From Pleodorina starrii (lineage: Eukaryota > Chlorophyta > Chlorophyceae > Chlamydomonadales > Volvocaceae), in assembly GCA_030267565.1 (NCBI GenBank), contig BRXU01000020.1:2435501-2499500 (forward strand): a stretch of 64,000 nt of DNA, read 5' to 3'. Position numbers and translations under genes: made by a program. Position 1 is the stretch's first letter, and each line of letters begins with the position of its first letter. Under the pieces are notes generated by a model. That model had not been told where the DNA came from, made no database searches, and saw only the letters and a program-made list of their open reading frames with translations. Positions 35,601 to 47,357 of the stretch are shown one piece after another.

Positions 35601-38600
35601 TACTCCCCACCCAGCCAACTCCCGGCAGTTGGTACGGCTAACCGTACACCCCACCCACCCACCAACCCCCCCACCTCGCGGTAGTTTGGTGCCCGCCTCT
35701 TGAGCCGCTCAATGTCGAATCGAACATTCTTCTCCGCCTCGTGCCAATCCTGTTGGGGGGATTGGGGGGTTTATTTGGGGGGGATTTGGGGGATTTGGGG
35801 GGGGGGTTGGGGGGATGAGGGACTGAGATTGAGATGAGATTGGAGGAGAAAAGGGTGGAGGGGGCGGGTGGAGAGGGGGTGGAGGGGGGGCGTTGCAACG
35901 ATAACACGAAGCGCTGTGGAAAGCGGGTATCCGCAGAGAGAGAGGGTTCGGGGGGGGGGGGTTATCCACGTATAGGCCGGTGCCTTGAACGGTAAAAGTA
36001 ATAGAAGAAAGGGGGGGAGGCCGAAGTGGGCTCCGAGGGTTTTATCCCGAGGGCTAGGTGAGAGCCGTGTGACGCGAAGCCCGCCAACGACAACGCGGCC
36101 CCCGTATCTCTCTTCCCCCTCTCCCGCCCCCCTTGCAAACCACGCCGCCAATCCACCACCTCTCCACATCACATTCCCCCCTCCTCCCTCCCACCCCTTC
36201 CCTTCCCCTTCACTCCCTACCCCCGTCTCTCGCCCCTTCCCCCGTCCCCTCCCCGATCCACCTTGGTCGCCCCCTCCCCCGTTACCGTTCACGAGCTCCG
36301 GCCTATACGTGGATAACCCCCCGCCCCCCTCCTCCCCTGCACCCACCTTTGCCGCCAGGCAGCACGTCATGATGTTGAGCAGGCGCCTGAAAAACACTCG
36401 TTGCATGTTGAGGGCGAACATGTACGTCTCATCGATCAGGTCCTCCTCCTCAATCACGTAGCTGAGGGGGGGAGGGGGGGACGAGGTGGGGGAGCGAGGG
36501 GGGTCGTTGGGGCCAGGAGGGGGCGGAAGGGGGCGAGGGGATTGAAAAAGACGAGGCCGCCGCGGGAAGGGGAGGGAGCAGGAAGACCAACAACGGAAGC
36601 CAGACAGCCGAGATGGACCGGAGGGTTTGTGCCTGTGTGTGAGAGCGTGTGTGTGCCTGTGCGTGTGCCTGTGCGTGTGTGTCACTTGACCAATGCACGG
36701 GGGGCCTTCATCTCGTGACCCCACTCCAGCCTCCCGCCTGTCCCCGCCCCCGCAAACCCCAGAACCCTCCAAGCTCCCGCCGCCCCGAAACCCGAACCCC
36801 CCCGCCTCCTCTCCCCTACGTCCCCACCCCCCCTACGTCCCCCCCTCCCCCCCCAGCCCCCCCCTCCCTCACGTGAACTCCAGCAGTCTCTGCGCCTCCA
36901 CGGGGGCCCTCTCAAAGATTTGATTGAGCGACACCAATCGGGACTCGGTGGAGAGAAGCTTGAAGTAGTAGAGCAGAAGCTGGATGGTCTGATGAGGGGA
37001 GAGGGGCGGGGGGGGGGGGAGGGGGGAGAGGGGAGGGGGCGTCAGGGAGTGTTATGCTTCTTTATATAACATGAGACACTGTGGGGAGGGGTGCAGCAGG
37101 AGGGAGAGTTCGGAACGGGGGTTTGGGTTTAAGAAGGGGGTTTTGTTTGGGAGGAGAGGGATGTAAGGGAGCGGTTGCGTAAAGGCGGGAGCGAGGAGGG
37201 GTGGTAGGCGCGCGCAGGAGGTGTGTTACGGTGTCTAGGAGGGGTGTGTAGGGCGGGTGTGTGTGTGAAGGAGAGGGGGGAAGGAGAGAGCGACACCGAC
37301 ACCCCCACCGCATCATTGCGGGGGGGAGGGGCTACCCCGTCGTATGCCACCCGACCCCTCCACCCCCCACCCCTCCCTCTCTCAACAATTCAAGGGACCG
37401 GAAACCAACAAACCCTGAAAAACCCTGACACACCCCCTCCCCTCCCCTCCCCTCTCCTCCCCACCTGCAGGTTCACCACCACAAACGTTCCAAAGGACAC
37501 CGGGTCGACCCCCTGCATCATCGACTTGGAGGGGGGGAGAGCGCCGCCACATGGGGGAGGGAGGGAGGGAGGGAGGGGGGCAGAAGGGGAGGGGGCGGTC
37601 CGTTGGGCAGACTGCTGCTGGCCGCTGCTGATGGGGCGCGAGAATCGGTCGACACTAGTACAGCTCGAAAACCGAACCAAACCAGGGCGGCCCGAGAATT
37701 CGGGATGTTCAGCCACGAGCCACCAACCAACCCAACCGAACCCGCCAACCAACCTTGTTTCCGTCCTTGTTGTAGTACTTGGCCACTCCGTAGATTGCCC
37801 AGGCGTTCATGATGGCCCACGTGCCAACGAAGTAGTAGAAAAACACGGTGCGCCAGGGCTGGAGACGGAGGACACGGAGAGGGAGACGGATGCGGGGTGC
37901 GTGGAGGGAGGGAGTAGAGTGGGGAGGGGGCGGGGGTGTGGGGGCAGGGGCATGAAACAACATCACAATTAGCCAGGTGGTGGTGGGAGAGGGTGGTTAG
38001 GGGCATGGGGAGTGGGGGGTGCGTGGAGGGAAGGCGAAGAAGAAAGACAGACGGCTAGAGAAGAAAGAAATAAAAAACCGCAACGGGGGAGAGAGGGGTG
38101 GAGGGACAAATAAGGGCAAAAGGCGGATGACGGAGTGATGCCATTTCATAATCACCGCAACTACCCAACCGCCCCCCTGCCCCCATAAAAACCCCACGCC
38201 CCCCCACCACCCACCACCCCCCCCCTCTCACCTCGTTGTTCTTCCAGTCCACCAGAATCCGCATCGACAGCAACCGGAAGTACCTGGGGTGAGGAGGGCA
38301 GGGGGGGAAGGGGGAGTGATATGCTCCTTTACATACCATGAGAGGGTGGGGGGAGCTCACGAAGGAGGGGGAGGGGGGTTAGAGTAAGACAACACAAGGT
38401 GGGGGAGAGGGAGGATAAAAAGAGAAAAGATCGTATTGATGGGACTCAGGAGACGAAAACGTAGATGAGACGGAGATGGAGACGGGGATAAGACGGAGCG
38501 AGACGGGGATAAGACGGAGACGCAAGCAAGACCAAAAAGGGGGGGCGGCGGGCGGAAATGACTCCGCCCCCCTCCCTCCCTCGCCACCCCCACCCAACCC

Positions 38601-41521
38601 CCTCCTCCCCCCCACCCCCACCTCCCCTCCCCCACCTCCCCTCCCCCCCCACAACCCCCCGGCAAGTCCCTCACACCCACATGAATTTGCGTATTGCGTA
38701 GTCCACGGTGAATGAGACGAGGATGATCAGCGTGATGAGGGGGTATATTATGATGAGCGCCTTGATGAGGGGCAGCCAGGAGCGGGTGTAGGTGCGACCA
38801 CTCTTCCAGGCGCGTTCCTGGTTCTCGACCTGAGGGGGGGGGGGAGACCGGTGACCGGGAGGGAGGGGAGGGAGGAGGGATTGCAGTTTTGTGAGGGGGC
38901 AAAGAGGCTGACGCACTTCCCCGCCCCACACTCCTTCCCCGCCCCCCCCACACACACTCCCGCCCCCAGACTCTCCCCTCCCACACACACCCGACAGCGC
39001 AAAACCCTAGTCCAGCCCAGCCCTGTTAAGCCGCACCCTCCCAGTCAACCCTAAGCCCATCAGGATCAGCAGCGGCGCCTTCCCACACATTGCTTCCGAT
39101 TCGCCGCCCCTGCACCCCACCCCCCATGCCCTCCCACCCCACACACACATTCACTCACGTCTGCGGGTGCCCCAATTGGGGTTGGGGTTGGGTTCCGGAG
39201 CGACCCGGCAGAGGACGACGACGGAGATGGCGGCAGGGGACAGAAAGGAGGGGACAGAAAGGAGGGGACAGGAAGGCGGGGGTGGTGGGGGCAGAGAGGC
39301 GGGGATAGGTCACAACTTATCAGCGGGGTGGGGTTGGATGGGGGGGCTGAGGGAAAGTTTGGCGGTAGGTAGGTGACATGGGGACGTGTCACACACACAC
39401 GCGCACACACGACTGGCTTCACGTCAGGAGCCAGTCGTGCACCAATCCATGTTGCCTCGCCACCCCTCCCCACCCCTCTCAGAGCAAAACCATCGCACCA
39501 AACCCAACCGCGACAACGCAACCGCAGACACTTCGGAAGCCCAGACAATCCTAGTTGCTGCGTCTGCCAACAGTCCAAAAACCACACACGCGCGCACACA
39601 CACCCTTCACGCTCCACCTCCCCACGGCCAAGTTCTTCGCCCCCATTCCCCCATCGCTCCCTCCCTCCGCTGCACTCCCCTCCCCTCCCCTCATCGCCTC
39701 CACTGCCTCCATCGCTGCGTTGTTCCCTCAAGGCCCTTCTCTTCCCTTCCCTCCCTGCTACTCCCCTTCCCTCCAAGCCCCCCCTCCCCTCCCTGCTACT
39801 CCCCTTCCCTCCCCTCCACTGCCTCCATCGCTGCGGCTCATACCCCGTTGTTCCCTCCAAGCCCCCCTCCCTCCTCCCCTCGTTCCCTCCCCTCCCCTCC
39901 CCCTTCCACTCACAAATGGCAATGAACATGACAATGGTTGCCTGGGCTACCAAATAGACTCCGCTGAGAATGTCGACCAGGTAGGCGTGCCACTGGAGGG
40001 GAGGGGGAGGAGAGGGGAGGGAGGGGGGTAAAGAGGGGGAGGGGAGGGGGTTGAAGAGGCGGTGGAGGGACGGGGGCCGCGGAGAAAGTAAAACAGTCCG
40101 CATCGGCAAATTGCATGATCGGAGGGGGAGAACGGGGGATCGGAGGGGGTTCAGGGGGATCGGAGGGGGTTCAGGGGGATCGGAGGGGGTTCAGGGGGAT
40201 CGGAGGGGGAGAACGGGGGATCGGAGGGGGTTCAGGGGGATCGGAGGGGGAGAACGGGGGATCGGAGGGGCCGGAGTGAGGCAGAGGGCGCGGACGGGGA
40301 TGAGGAGGGCAGCGGGTGGCAGAGAGGGACAGGACTGTCCTGGGGGGACAGGGGCACCGGGGAGGCGGTTGGGGTTGCCATCGGCGGCGGAATGACACCG
40401 GCGGCGGAATGACACCGGTGCCCCTCACCTTTGGTACGTCAAAGGGCAGCGGTACGAGCTCGTCCCGCGTCAGTCCGTAAATGTCGTCCACATCCACCGG
40501 GTTCATCACAATGTCCCTTTGCGGGGGGGAGAGGGAGGGGAGGGGAGTGTGGAAGGAGGGAAAGGGGGGGACTCATTGGATGGCACGAGGGAGGGCGGGA
40601 CGAGGCAGGGCGCAGGGTGCTGGTCATTGACTCATTGTGGCCTTCCTTCGGCGACTTTCGAGCCGAGCCGAGCCGAGCAGGGCAGAGCCGAGCAGGGTGG
40701 GGTGGGATGGGGTGGGGGGATTGGGGTTTGAGCGTGGGCTGTGGCTGGCGCGTACCCTAGCCGCCCGCCCTGTGCGTCCCTCGCCATCCCAACCCAATAC
40801 CCGCCCACCACCATTTCCGGGGAGGCGTCCCCATTTCGGGGAAGGACGTCCGATCCCCCGGCGCCCACCAACCCCCGCCGCTTCCCCGCCAAGCCCAGCA
40901 CGACACTGTACGGCACAGTACGGCACTGCGGCAGCCCTAGGTCCCGTCTCACTTGAGCCTGCCCATGTAGTCAGTCGGCGGCTCCTCCACTGCGGCCTTC
41001 CCGTCCCTGTTCTTCGCAGCAGCAGCGGCGGCGGCGGCCAGCTCGGGGGTTGCGTGTGCCACACGCTCATATTGCGGCGGGATGACGTCGAAGTAAGGCC
41101 CGGAGATGAACCGCTTGAAGGCACCCTCTGAAACACATGTGGCATCAAATGGCATTGCGACAAAAGGGGACATATGTGAGCAAGACATCGAGCGCATTGC
41201 AACGCGAAACCTGACAAGGCAACGCACGAACGCAAGCCTTGCCCAGAACAGTGCTTTCCATTATTAAAAGATGTTAAAGGTGGACAATTTGACACTCGAA
41301 GCGCAAAGGATTTCCTGCCGCGTTGACCATTAACCAACCGCAGGGGTAGACTTGAACGCAAGTCGGGTCCGGCTCGGAAGGGAGGCGGACGCGAGCGCAC
41401 CTGGTTTCGGCTTGGCAACCTTGCTGTCATCTTTGCTGATAGCGGCAACTTCCGCCGCCTCCACGTCGTGAGCAGCGGGCTGACGTTGCTCTACGTCCCG
41501 CGCCGGGTCGTTTCCACCCAT
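32612..41521 (-). CDS. Uncharacterised multi-pass membrane protein
   Basis: Seventeen in-phase GT-AG exons: 41521-41401, 41127-40953, 40516-40429, 39992-39914, 39346-39159, 38829-38681, 38283-38232, 37858-37754, 37524-37465, 36988-36873, 36461-36347, 35749-35675, 35177-35111, 34581-34287, 33758-33570, 33200-33068 and 32794-32612 (TGA), 729 residues. The N-terminus is soluble and acidic/Ala-rich. Membrane segments are near residues 131-153, 236-260, 288-310 and 329-349. A charged, probably cytosolic segment follows (IDETYMFALNMQRVFF, NVRFDIERLKRRAPNYRE), then a low-complexity Gln/Glu/Ala tail. A last membrane segment near 628-648 (LVGIFGVGAIVVLGWVF) precedes a Cys-rich C-terminus. I do not recognise the family. 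Exon 39346-39159 (Pro-rich) and its acceptor are the least certain. Confidence 0.8.
33815..33850. repeat. Shared intron motif, copy A
   Basis: GGAGTGATATGCTCCTTTAT followed by ATAA. Closely similar sequences occur at 37045-37076 and 38312-38343, all in introns of the same membrane-protein gene and in the same orientation. Confidence 0.7.
35470..35690. repeat. Tandem copies of an exon end plus splice donor
   Basis: Exon 35749-35675 ends (minus strand) in AACTACCGCGAG before GTGGGG. Just downstream, near 35625, 35580, 35530 and 35490, the intron repeats variants of CCAACTACCGGGAGGTGGGT and GTACGGTTAA. So the last bases of the exon plus the donor are iterated about four times. Confidence 0.7.
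35961..36317. mobile_element. Inverted-repeat (MITE-like) element in an intron
   Basis: The left arm starts GTTATCCACGTATAGGCCGG and the right arm ends with its reverse complement CCGGCCTATACGTGGATAAC. The arms are about 37 bp with a few mismatches and the element spans about 357 bp. A further single copy of the arm with an insertion lies at 26387-26431 in an ornithine aminotransferase intron. No coding capacity was seen. Confidence 0.6.
40126..40268. repeat. Minisatellite GGGGGATCGGAGGGGGTTCA
   Basis: About seven copies of a 20-bp unit, with GAACG and TTCA variants, lie in the intron between exons 39992 and 40429 of the membrane-protein gene. Confidence 0.9.
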
Positions 41522-42549
41522 CGTTCGGGCACCCGATTCTAGGACAATGGCCGCGCCTGTGCAATGATTTCCTGCCTACTCAGGGCGGTGCTAGAAGCCG
41601 TAATACAGCTGGCAGCGTCCGGTTTTACGAACAGCGAACGCGAAAGATTCGCCAACGATATTCGGGACTTTGCGCTAGGAAAGCGCACAATTATCCAACA
41701 CTAAATGCACCGCGAATGAATCCACATAGCGAAGAATGGCCTGAATGGGCGCCCGTCGTACTTTTTTGAAGTTCCAAAAAAACGACATGCAAAGTCTTCA
41801 TCATTTCACGGGACCGTAGCGTCTCACACTCTCATGCGTCGCGCGTACACAGAACTTCCTTAAAGGTATGATCGCGTTCTCGTTGTCGGCAGTACAGGTT
41901 TGTCCCGGATCCGGCCGCTGTCGACGCAAACAGGGCGCAGGATTGCGGGCACGCCACTTGTAACCGTTATCACCTTCAGACATAATGTTTCAGCTTTTGA
42001 CGGTTTCGGGCGACCATTGGACTTCGCCTTCGCTTGAGCGGCCGGTGGCGCCTCGAGTGCAATCGAACGGCGCGGATGGTCACAAAGCGCTGCACATTAC
42101 GACCATGACGAGCCTGGATACGCGATCCCTATGAAGCAACTGATGATATCACAGTGATTGCTAAGACATCCCTGGACGGAAAAGGGTGCGGCATCAGTCC
42201 GCAACGGCAGGCGACGGCAGGCAACCGCGGCAAATTACAAGGCGTGTAAATTACAACATCGGGGACGGCGAGCGCTAAGGCCTACCGGTACTTTGTACTT
42301 GAAAATGGCTGGGGGATGCCGACCCAAGCATCTCCTCCGGACACCGCCCCGGGGCTCCCTCGTCCCTGCCCTTTCCATGCCCCTACCCTGCAGTCCGTAA
42401 TTTTCTATTGTCCACTCTCTTCCTGCCAGTCAGTTTGCCCATCGGGGTGGCTGTGTTACGTACGTCTATTCCCCCTCCTTTTAAGAAAGTGTTCGCTGCC
42501 CTCCCTACCCCTCCCCTCCCCTCCCCTGCCCTCCCTACCCCCTCACCAG
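41522..42549. other. Divergent spacer; where the missing amidase 5' half would be expected
   Basis: Includes the promoter region of the minus-strand membrane protein. I searched all frames for the amidase signature (GSDTGGS-like Ser/Ser/Lys region) and saw none. The sequence is less GC-biased than its surroundings between 41600 and 42300 and has no other recognisable gene. Confidence 0.5.
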
Positions 42550-44911
42550 GTTTGCTCGCGGCCCCTCGGTGCTCCGTGCCGCCGGGTCGGTGCAGCTGGA
42601 TCCCGCCAGTCGGGGCCCCACCCGACTGGGCAGGTGGCTGGTGGCTCGGGACGCATTTGCGCTGGCGGACCCCGCAACCGGGAGGGCCATCTACGACGCG
42701 CTGTCGGCGAACTTCCCGCAGGTAAGGACGTGCGGGGGTAGGGAAGAAGATACCGGTACCGCAGCGAAGGACCTTGGGGAGGGGGTTGGGAGGGGGTTGG
42801 GTAGGAGCGGACAGCTAGGGTGAAGGAGGTATGACCTAGGGCCTGGCTCTCGGGCGGTTTTCAGGTCCTTTCATCGTGTCTTGATTGCAGTAATTCGAGG
42901 GAGGAGGTGGAGAGGAAGGAGGAGAAGGAGGAGGTTAAGGCGAAAGCGTCGGCAGCTGGGATACGTCCTCCCGCTTGGCCTTCGCGCCAGCGCCACTGCT
43001 GCCTGTCCCACTCTGAACCCTTCATTGTCCACCCACCCGCCCACTCACGTGCAGGTGGTTGAGGTCCTGGGCAACCCCACTGAGGTGGATGTTGCGGCCC
43101 CACTGGCGGCGGAGGGACTGGGCAAGTTTGTGGACTGGATGGGCGTCTTCCGCGTGTGCCAGGTGGGCGGCGTGTGTGGCTGGGGATATGTGTTGACGGC
43201 AGGGCGAGGGCGCCGGGGGAGAGGGCACCGGGGGCGCGGGCTGTGTGGTATATGTGTGTATGCGTATGTGTGTGTGCTTTGGCGGGGAGGGGCCAGTCAG
43301 CGGGAGCCTGGCGGCCCAGCTGGGGAGTCAAGTCGGCTGCCCACCCACTCACCCACCCACCCACCCACCCGCACGCATGCACGCACGCACGCAGGGCTTC
43401 GAGGTGTGGCGGGAGCATGGCGCCTGGGTGACGGCGCACAACCCCGAGTTCGGGCATCAGGGAGCGCTTCGCCATGGCGGCGGCGATCACGACCGACCAG
43501 GTAAGGGTAGTTGGTAACGGTAACGGCACAGTTAGTGACGGTTAAGGCAGTTGATACGGCAGTTCAGACGAGAGCTTGCTGCCTGAATCAGCGCACCGCT
43601 TGCGCCCCTTCCTCGAAGCAGCAGCGGCCTTTGGACGTTGATCTCAAGCAGCGATCTCAGGGCAGCAGCGGCGAGGGATGCCTCGCGCCGCATTGACGCC
43701 AGCTCTTCTTCTCTTCTTACCGTGGATGGGGCAAAGCCCGCTGTCAGGCTCCGCGCGTCCATCAGCACGGATGGCCCCACCCCACTCCTGCCCCACTTCC
43801 CGCGCTGTACCCGCTTCACCTTCCGTCACCCTGTCTCCGTTCCTTCACTGCGGCATCTTCCCTCTTACTCCCCGCCGCACCCGTCTGCCCCGCTGCATCC
43901 GCCGCCCTGCTCACTTGCTTTCGCACTTCCCTGCACCCATGTGGCCCCATGTGGCCTCCCGGGTTGTGCTGCAGCTGGAGGCGGCTTCCGCCCAGCGGTC
44001 CCGCATCCGCAGTCACATGTTGGAGGTGTTGGGCCAGGACGGCGTGCTGGCGGTGCCCACCACGCCCGGCCCAGCGCCGCTCGTCGACACGCCGCCGGTG
44101 GGTGGGGACCTGTGCTCTCTGCGGGCTGTTGGAAATTGTACGCCCTCGGTGGGTTGTTGTTGTGGGGGTTGGGGCACGCGCCTTCGGTGCGGGTGCGCGC
44201 CGCGGAGCGGGCATCATACGGTAACCTCCTGCGCCAATGGGCAACACGAGCGCACCCGACCACGCCACCTCGCCACACGCCGCGGGTTGACCTGGGCAAA
44301 TGGTTTCGGCTGCTCATTGCTGCGCCTCGGTTTTCCCTTCCCAAACCATCCCGAAGGCGAGGACGAGCGTAGTGATGTAGTGATGTAGTGGTCCTGGTGG
44401 TTGTCAGGGCGGTTGTATGTCAGGGGCGCCGACTCACTTCACATTGTACACGCCCACACAGCAGCTACCTAGTGTGCCCGCCACGATCTCCGACCCACCT
44501 CAGGCTGCCCTGTCCTGACTGCACGTCTTCGGACAGCCCTCCTTAACCCAGAACCCAGAACCCACCCGCCGCAGCATTGCCTACCGGTATTCGGACTGTT
44601 CCACCGCAACTCTTTCATCCACGCGCCGCAGGCTGACCTGGACGCTTGGCGGACCCGCCTCATCAGCCTTACGTCCATCACGGGCCTCGCCGGCCTGCCG
44701 CAGGTACGGCAACTCGCCTCTGCCGTACAGGGCCTCTAGCTTGGCGTGAGCTTGGGGTTGCGGCTGCTCGCAGTTGAACCTGCCGATCGCCCAGCTGGAC
44801 GGCCTGCCGGTGGGCCTGGGCCTCATAGGGCCCCCGGGCAGCGACGACGCGCTGCTGGAGATCACCGAGAGGCTGATGGCAGTGCTGCCGCCGCAGCCGC
44901 CGCGAAAGTAG
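42550..44911 (+). pseudogene. Amidase (amidase-signature family), C-terminal fragment with frameshift
   Basis: Exons 42550-42721, 43055-43162, 43395-43500, 43975-44097, 44632-44703 and 44774-44911 (TAG). Conserved C-terminal blocks are FARGPSVLRAAGSV, AFALADPATGRAIYDAL, EVWREHGAWVTAHNPEF, RSRIRSHMLEVLGQDGVLAVP, ISLTSITGLAGLPQ and LPIAQLDGLPVGLGLIGPPG, typical of plant AMI-type or GatA-like amidases. The N-terminal half with the Ser-cisSer-Lys triad is absent upstream. In exon 43395-43500 the frame breaks at about 43454. The alternative frame reads IRERFAMAAAITTDQ, the expected continuation of PEFG, so about 2 or 5 bases are missing. All other exon phases are consistent. Probably a dead 5'-truncated gene, though an assembly or sequencing error cannot be excluded. 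Confidence 0.8.
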
Positions 44912-46272
44912 GGATCGAGCGGCGGCGGCGACAAGCGAAGTAGGGACTGGGGGGGCGGCCGCGATGGCGGCGGCGGCAGCCGTGGGAGACAGCGGCGACA
45001 GCCGCCGGGAGCAGCAGCAGCAGCAGCAGGAGGAGGAAGAAGAGGGGCGGCAGCCGTTTGGCCGCACCAACGGCACTACGGCAGCAGCCTGATGCCCGTT
45101 AGCGGCTGCCGCAGAGGACCCTGAAGCGACTGCAGCTGCGCGTATCCGCAGCGGCCCGCAGCGTCGTGAGCAGTGAAGCACAGGCATGGACGCATGGATG
45201 CAGAGTGGCGCAGCGTGGTGCTCGGCTCTTGGCGCCACGGCATGGCAGCAGGCAGCCGCAACCGGTGCGGCAGGTAAGGCTGCAACCATGTATGTGCATT
45301 GCATTCCAGGAAGCGGTTGTTTTCTGCGGTTGGGGTCTTCCATCTACGTGTCTAGCGCAGCATGGAGGCCATACGGTATGAATGTATGATCCGGTGCATG
45401 TATGGCGGCGCTAATTGGTTCAGGCCAGCCTTCTCTGGAGTGGTTAGATACATGAAGAGCGAAAAGGGGGCTGGAGCGTCCGTCTTTGGGGAGGGTACGG
45501 CTGGACTCACAACGCCGTGCATTTGGCGCCGGCGTGTTTTTAGCCCATCCGGGCTTACGGCGCCGGGGGGCGGGGTCCATCCCCCGGGTGCAGGCGACAT
45601 ACTCCCGAGTCCCGACGGCCGCGCGGGTCCTTTGCTAGGAAAACGGCATACACAGAGGTGCCAGGCACACACAGTACACGAGGATGTCGGAAGTCACAAA
45701 CGGCAGTGCGGCTGTTGCAGTGAGTCACGCTGGAGCTGCTCCAGGTGTGAACCTGGGGGCGCAGAGGACAGCCCGGCGACGCAGCCCTGTCTTCATGTGG
45801 CCAGACGTGCAGGATTCGCCGGTATCGGAGGTGCAGCTGAAACGCAATAACATGTTCTGATCCTCATGCGTCGACAAGGCATACACGCAAAAGCGGTTGC
45901 TCCGGTTGGTTCTGGTTGGTTGGTTGGTTGATTGATCAGATGTGCACTGGAGCGATTGTGGTGCCTGCTGCAGATTGTCCTTCAAGGCCCACCCAGGGGT
46001 CTTCAGGCACGCGGCTTCCGGAAGCCGATCAAACGGGTGAAGGCGGCGATAATGGGGTTGACTGGCGGCAGACGATGAGTGAAAGCCGCCGCCGCCTCGC
46101 GTGCAAGGGAGCCTGTCCCAAATGCCCAAAACCCTAAAACCCTGTGCCTCTTCTCCCTCGGTCCTCCGTTTTTTACCTTCCCTTGCCCCCCCCCCCCTTT
46201 TCTTCTGTATTACCCTCTCCTGCCCCCGCCCCCTCCTTTTTTCCTTACTTCTCCCCTCACCCACCGCCGCAG
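44912..46272. other. No gene recognised downstream of the amidase fragment
   Basis: Contains a GCAGCAGCA run near 45010-45030 and otherwise mixed sequence. Open frames on both strands (for example 45362-45850 plus) lack motifs and are not called. Confidence 0.4.
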
Positions 46273-46554
46273 GCTGCCGCTCGTGACCCAGTACTTGTCC
46301 TTCCAGCTCCTCCTCTTCCTGGCCTCCCTGGACCGCTAACCCCCCTGGAGACTGAGCTACAGCCGGAGCCACTGCTGCAGACTGTAGCGCCCGTGCGGGA
46401 GCACTTGGTGGTCGCGGATGCCGTGGACGTGTGGGTGCAGGCGGGGTACGACAGGCGGCTTATGACTGAGGCGATGGCGCCGATTGCCTTCACGAGGGCG
46501 CGCCCCAACCGCGTCTGGGACCTGCGGATGCCGTACCACATGTACTACAAGTGA
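46273..46554 (+). CDS. Possible exon of an unrecognised gene
   Basis: After a strong pyrimidine tract and acceptor (CACCGCCGCAG), one frame is open for 93 residues. It has non-repetitive, protein-like composition, for example VREHLVVADAVDVWVQAGYD, AMAPIAFTRARPN and RVWDLRMPYHMYY. It ends either at TGA (46552-46554) or at the overlapping donor GTGAGG. I do not recognise the family, and no start exon was found with confidence. Confidence 0.4.
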   Translation, partial: AAARDPVLVLPAPPLPGLPGPLTPLETELQPEPLLQTVAPVREHLVVADAVDVWVQAGYDRRLMTEAMAPIAFTRARPNRVWDLRMPYHMYYK

Positions 46555-47357
46555 GGTTTCGGGGCTGCCGAGGCGGTGCTGTGTGGCTTTTATATTTGCT
46601 TGAGTGGGGAGGGATGTCCAGCACTTTCTTGCAGGTGGGTTCGGAGTGGGGGGTGTTGGGGTTTGGGACCGAGGGGTGTGGTGAAGGGTTGCCTGCACCA
46701 TTCCAGCCACACTCTGCAAGCCGCTGCGAAGGCGGCCGCCGCCGCCGCCACCACCGCCGTCGGCGCCGCCGCCGCCGACCCACAGCCCGGCGAGCGGCGC
46801 CGCTCCACAGCTCGCCCACAGCGTCCCCTCACTGCTGCGAAACGGATCAGCACGTACGGCTTGGCCCTTGCCCGTACGGCTTGGCCCTTGCGCTTCCTCG
46901 CTTGCCGCGTCTGTTCGGCGTTTTGTCGTCTTTTCTCTCCGGCCAACCTCGGGTCTGTTTCGCCCAGCGGAGACTTTTGAACCGTCGAGGTGAGGCACTG
47001 AGCCTTACACGGTGCTTCAGTTTTGTGTCGGAACACGCAAGCTGAGTGACTAACGCACATAACTGGATCACGGATTCACGGTCTCACTGACTGACTGACC
47101 CGATTGCCAAACGCCCTCGAGCAGGCGCCGTGCGCGGGCGGCGCGGAGCGGGGCCGGCTGTGCGCTGTCTTCACGATTGCCTCTGCGGCGGTGCGGGGAG
47201 CTGCTGGCGGCGCCCTGGCCGCCGGTGAGGGACTGCGTGTGTGTGTGTGTGTGTATACGTGTGCGTGTGTGTTTGCTCTCCGCTAGCTTTACCTCCCGCT
47301 TTACCTTTCGTTTTGCCTCTCGCTTAACCTCTCGCCCCACCCTCTCCACCGCTCAGG
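46555..47357. other. Unassigned sequence between possible exons
   Basis: Includes a GCCGCC-rich block at 46730-46790, a duplicated CGTACGGCTTGGCCCTTGC at 46853-46890, and a (TG)n run near 47236-47270. A possible short exon at 47126-47224 (plus) has acceptor and donor, but its frame is not certain. Confidence 0.3.
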
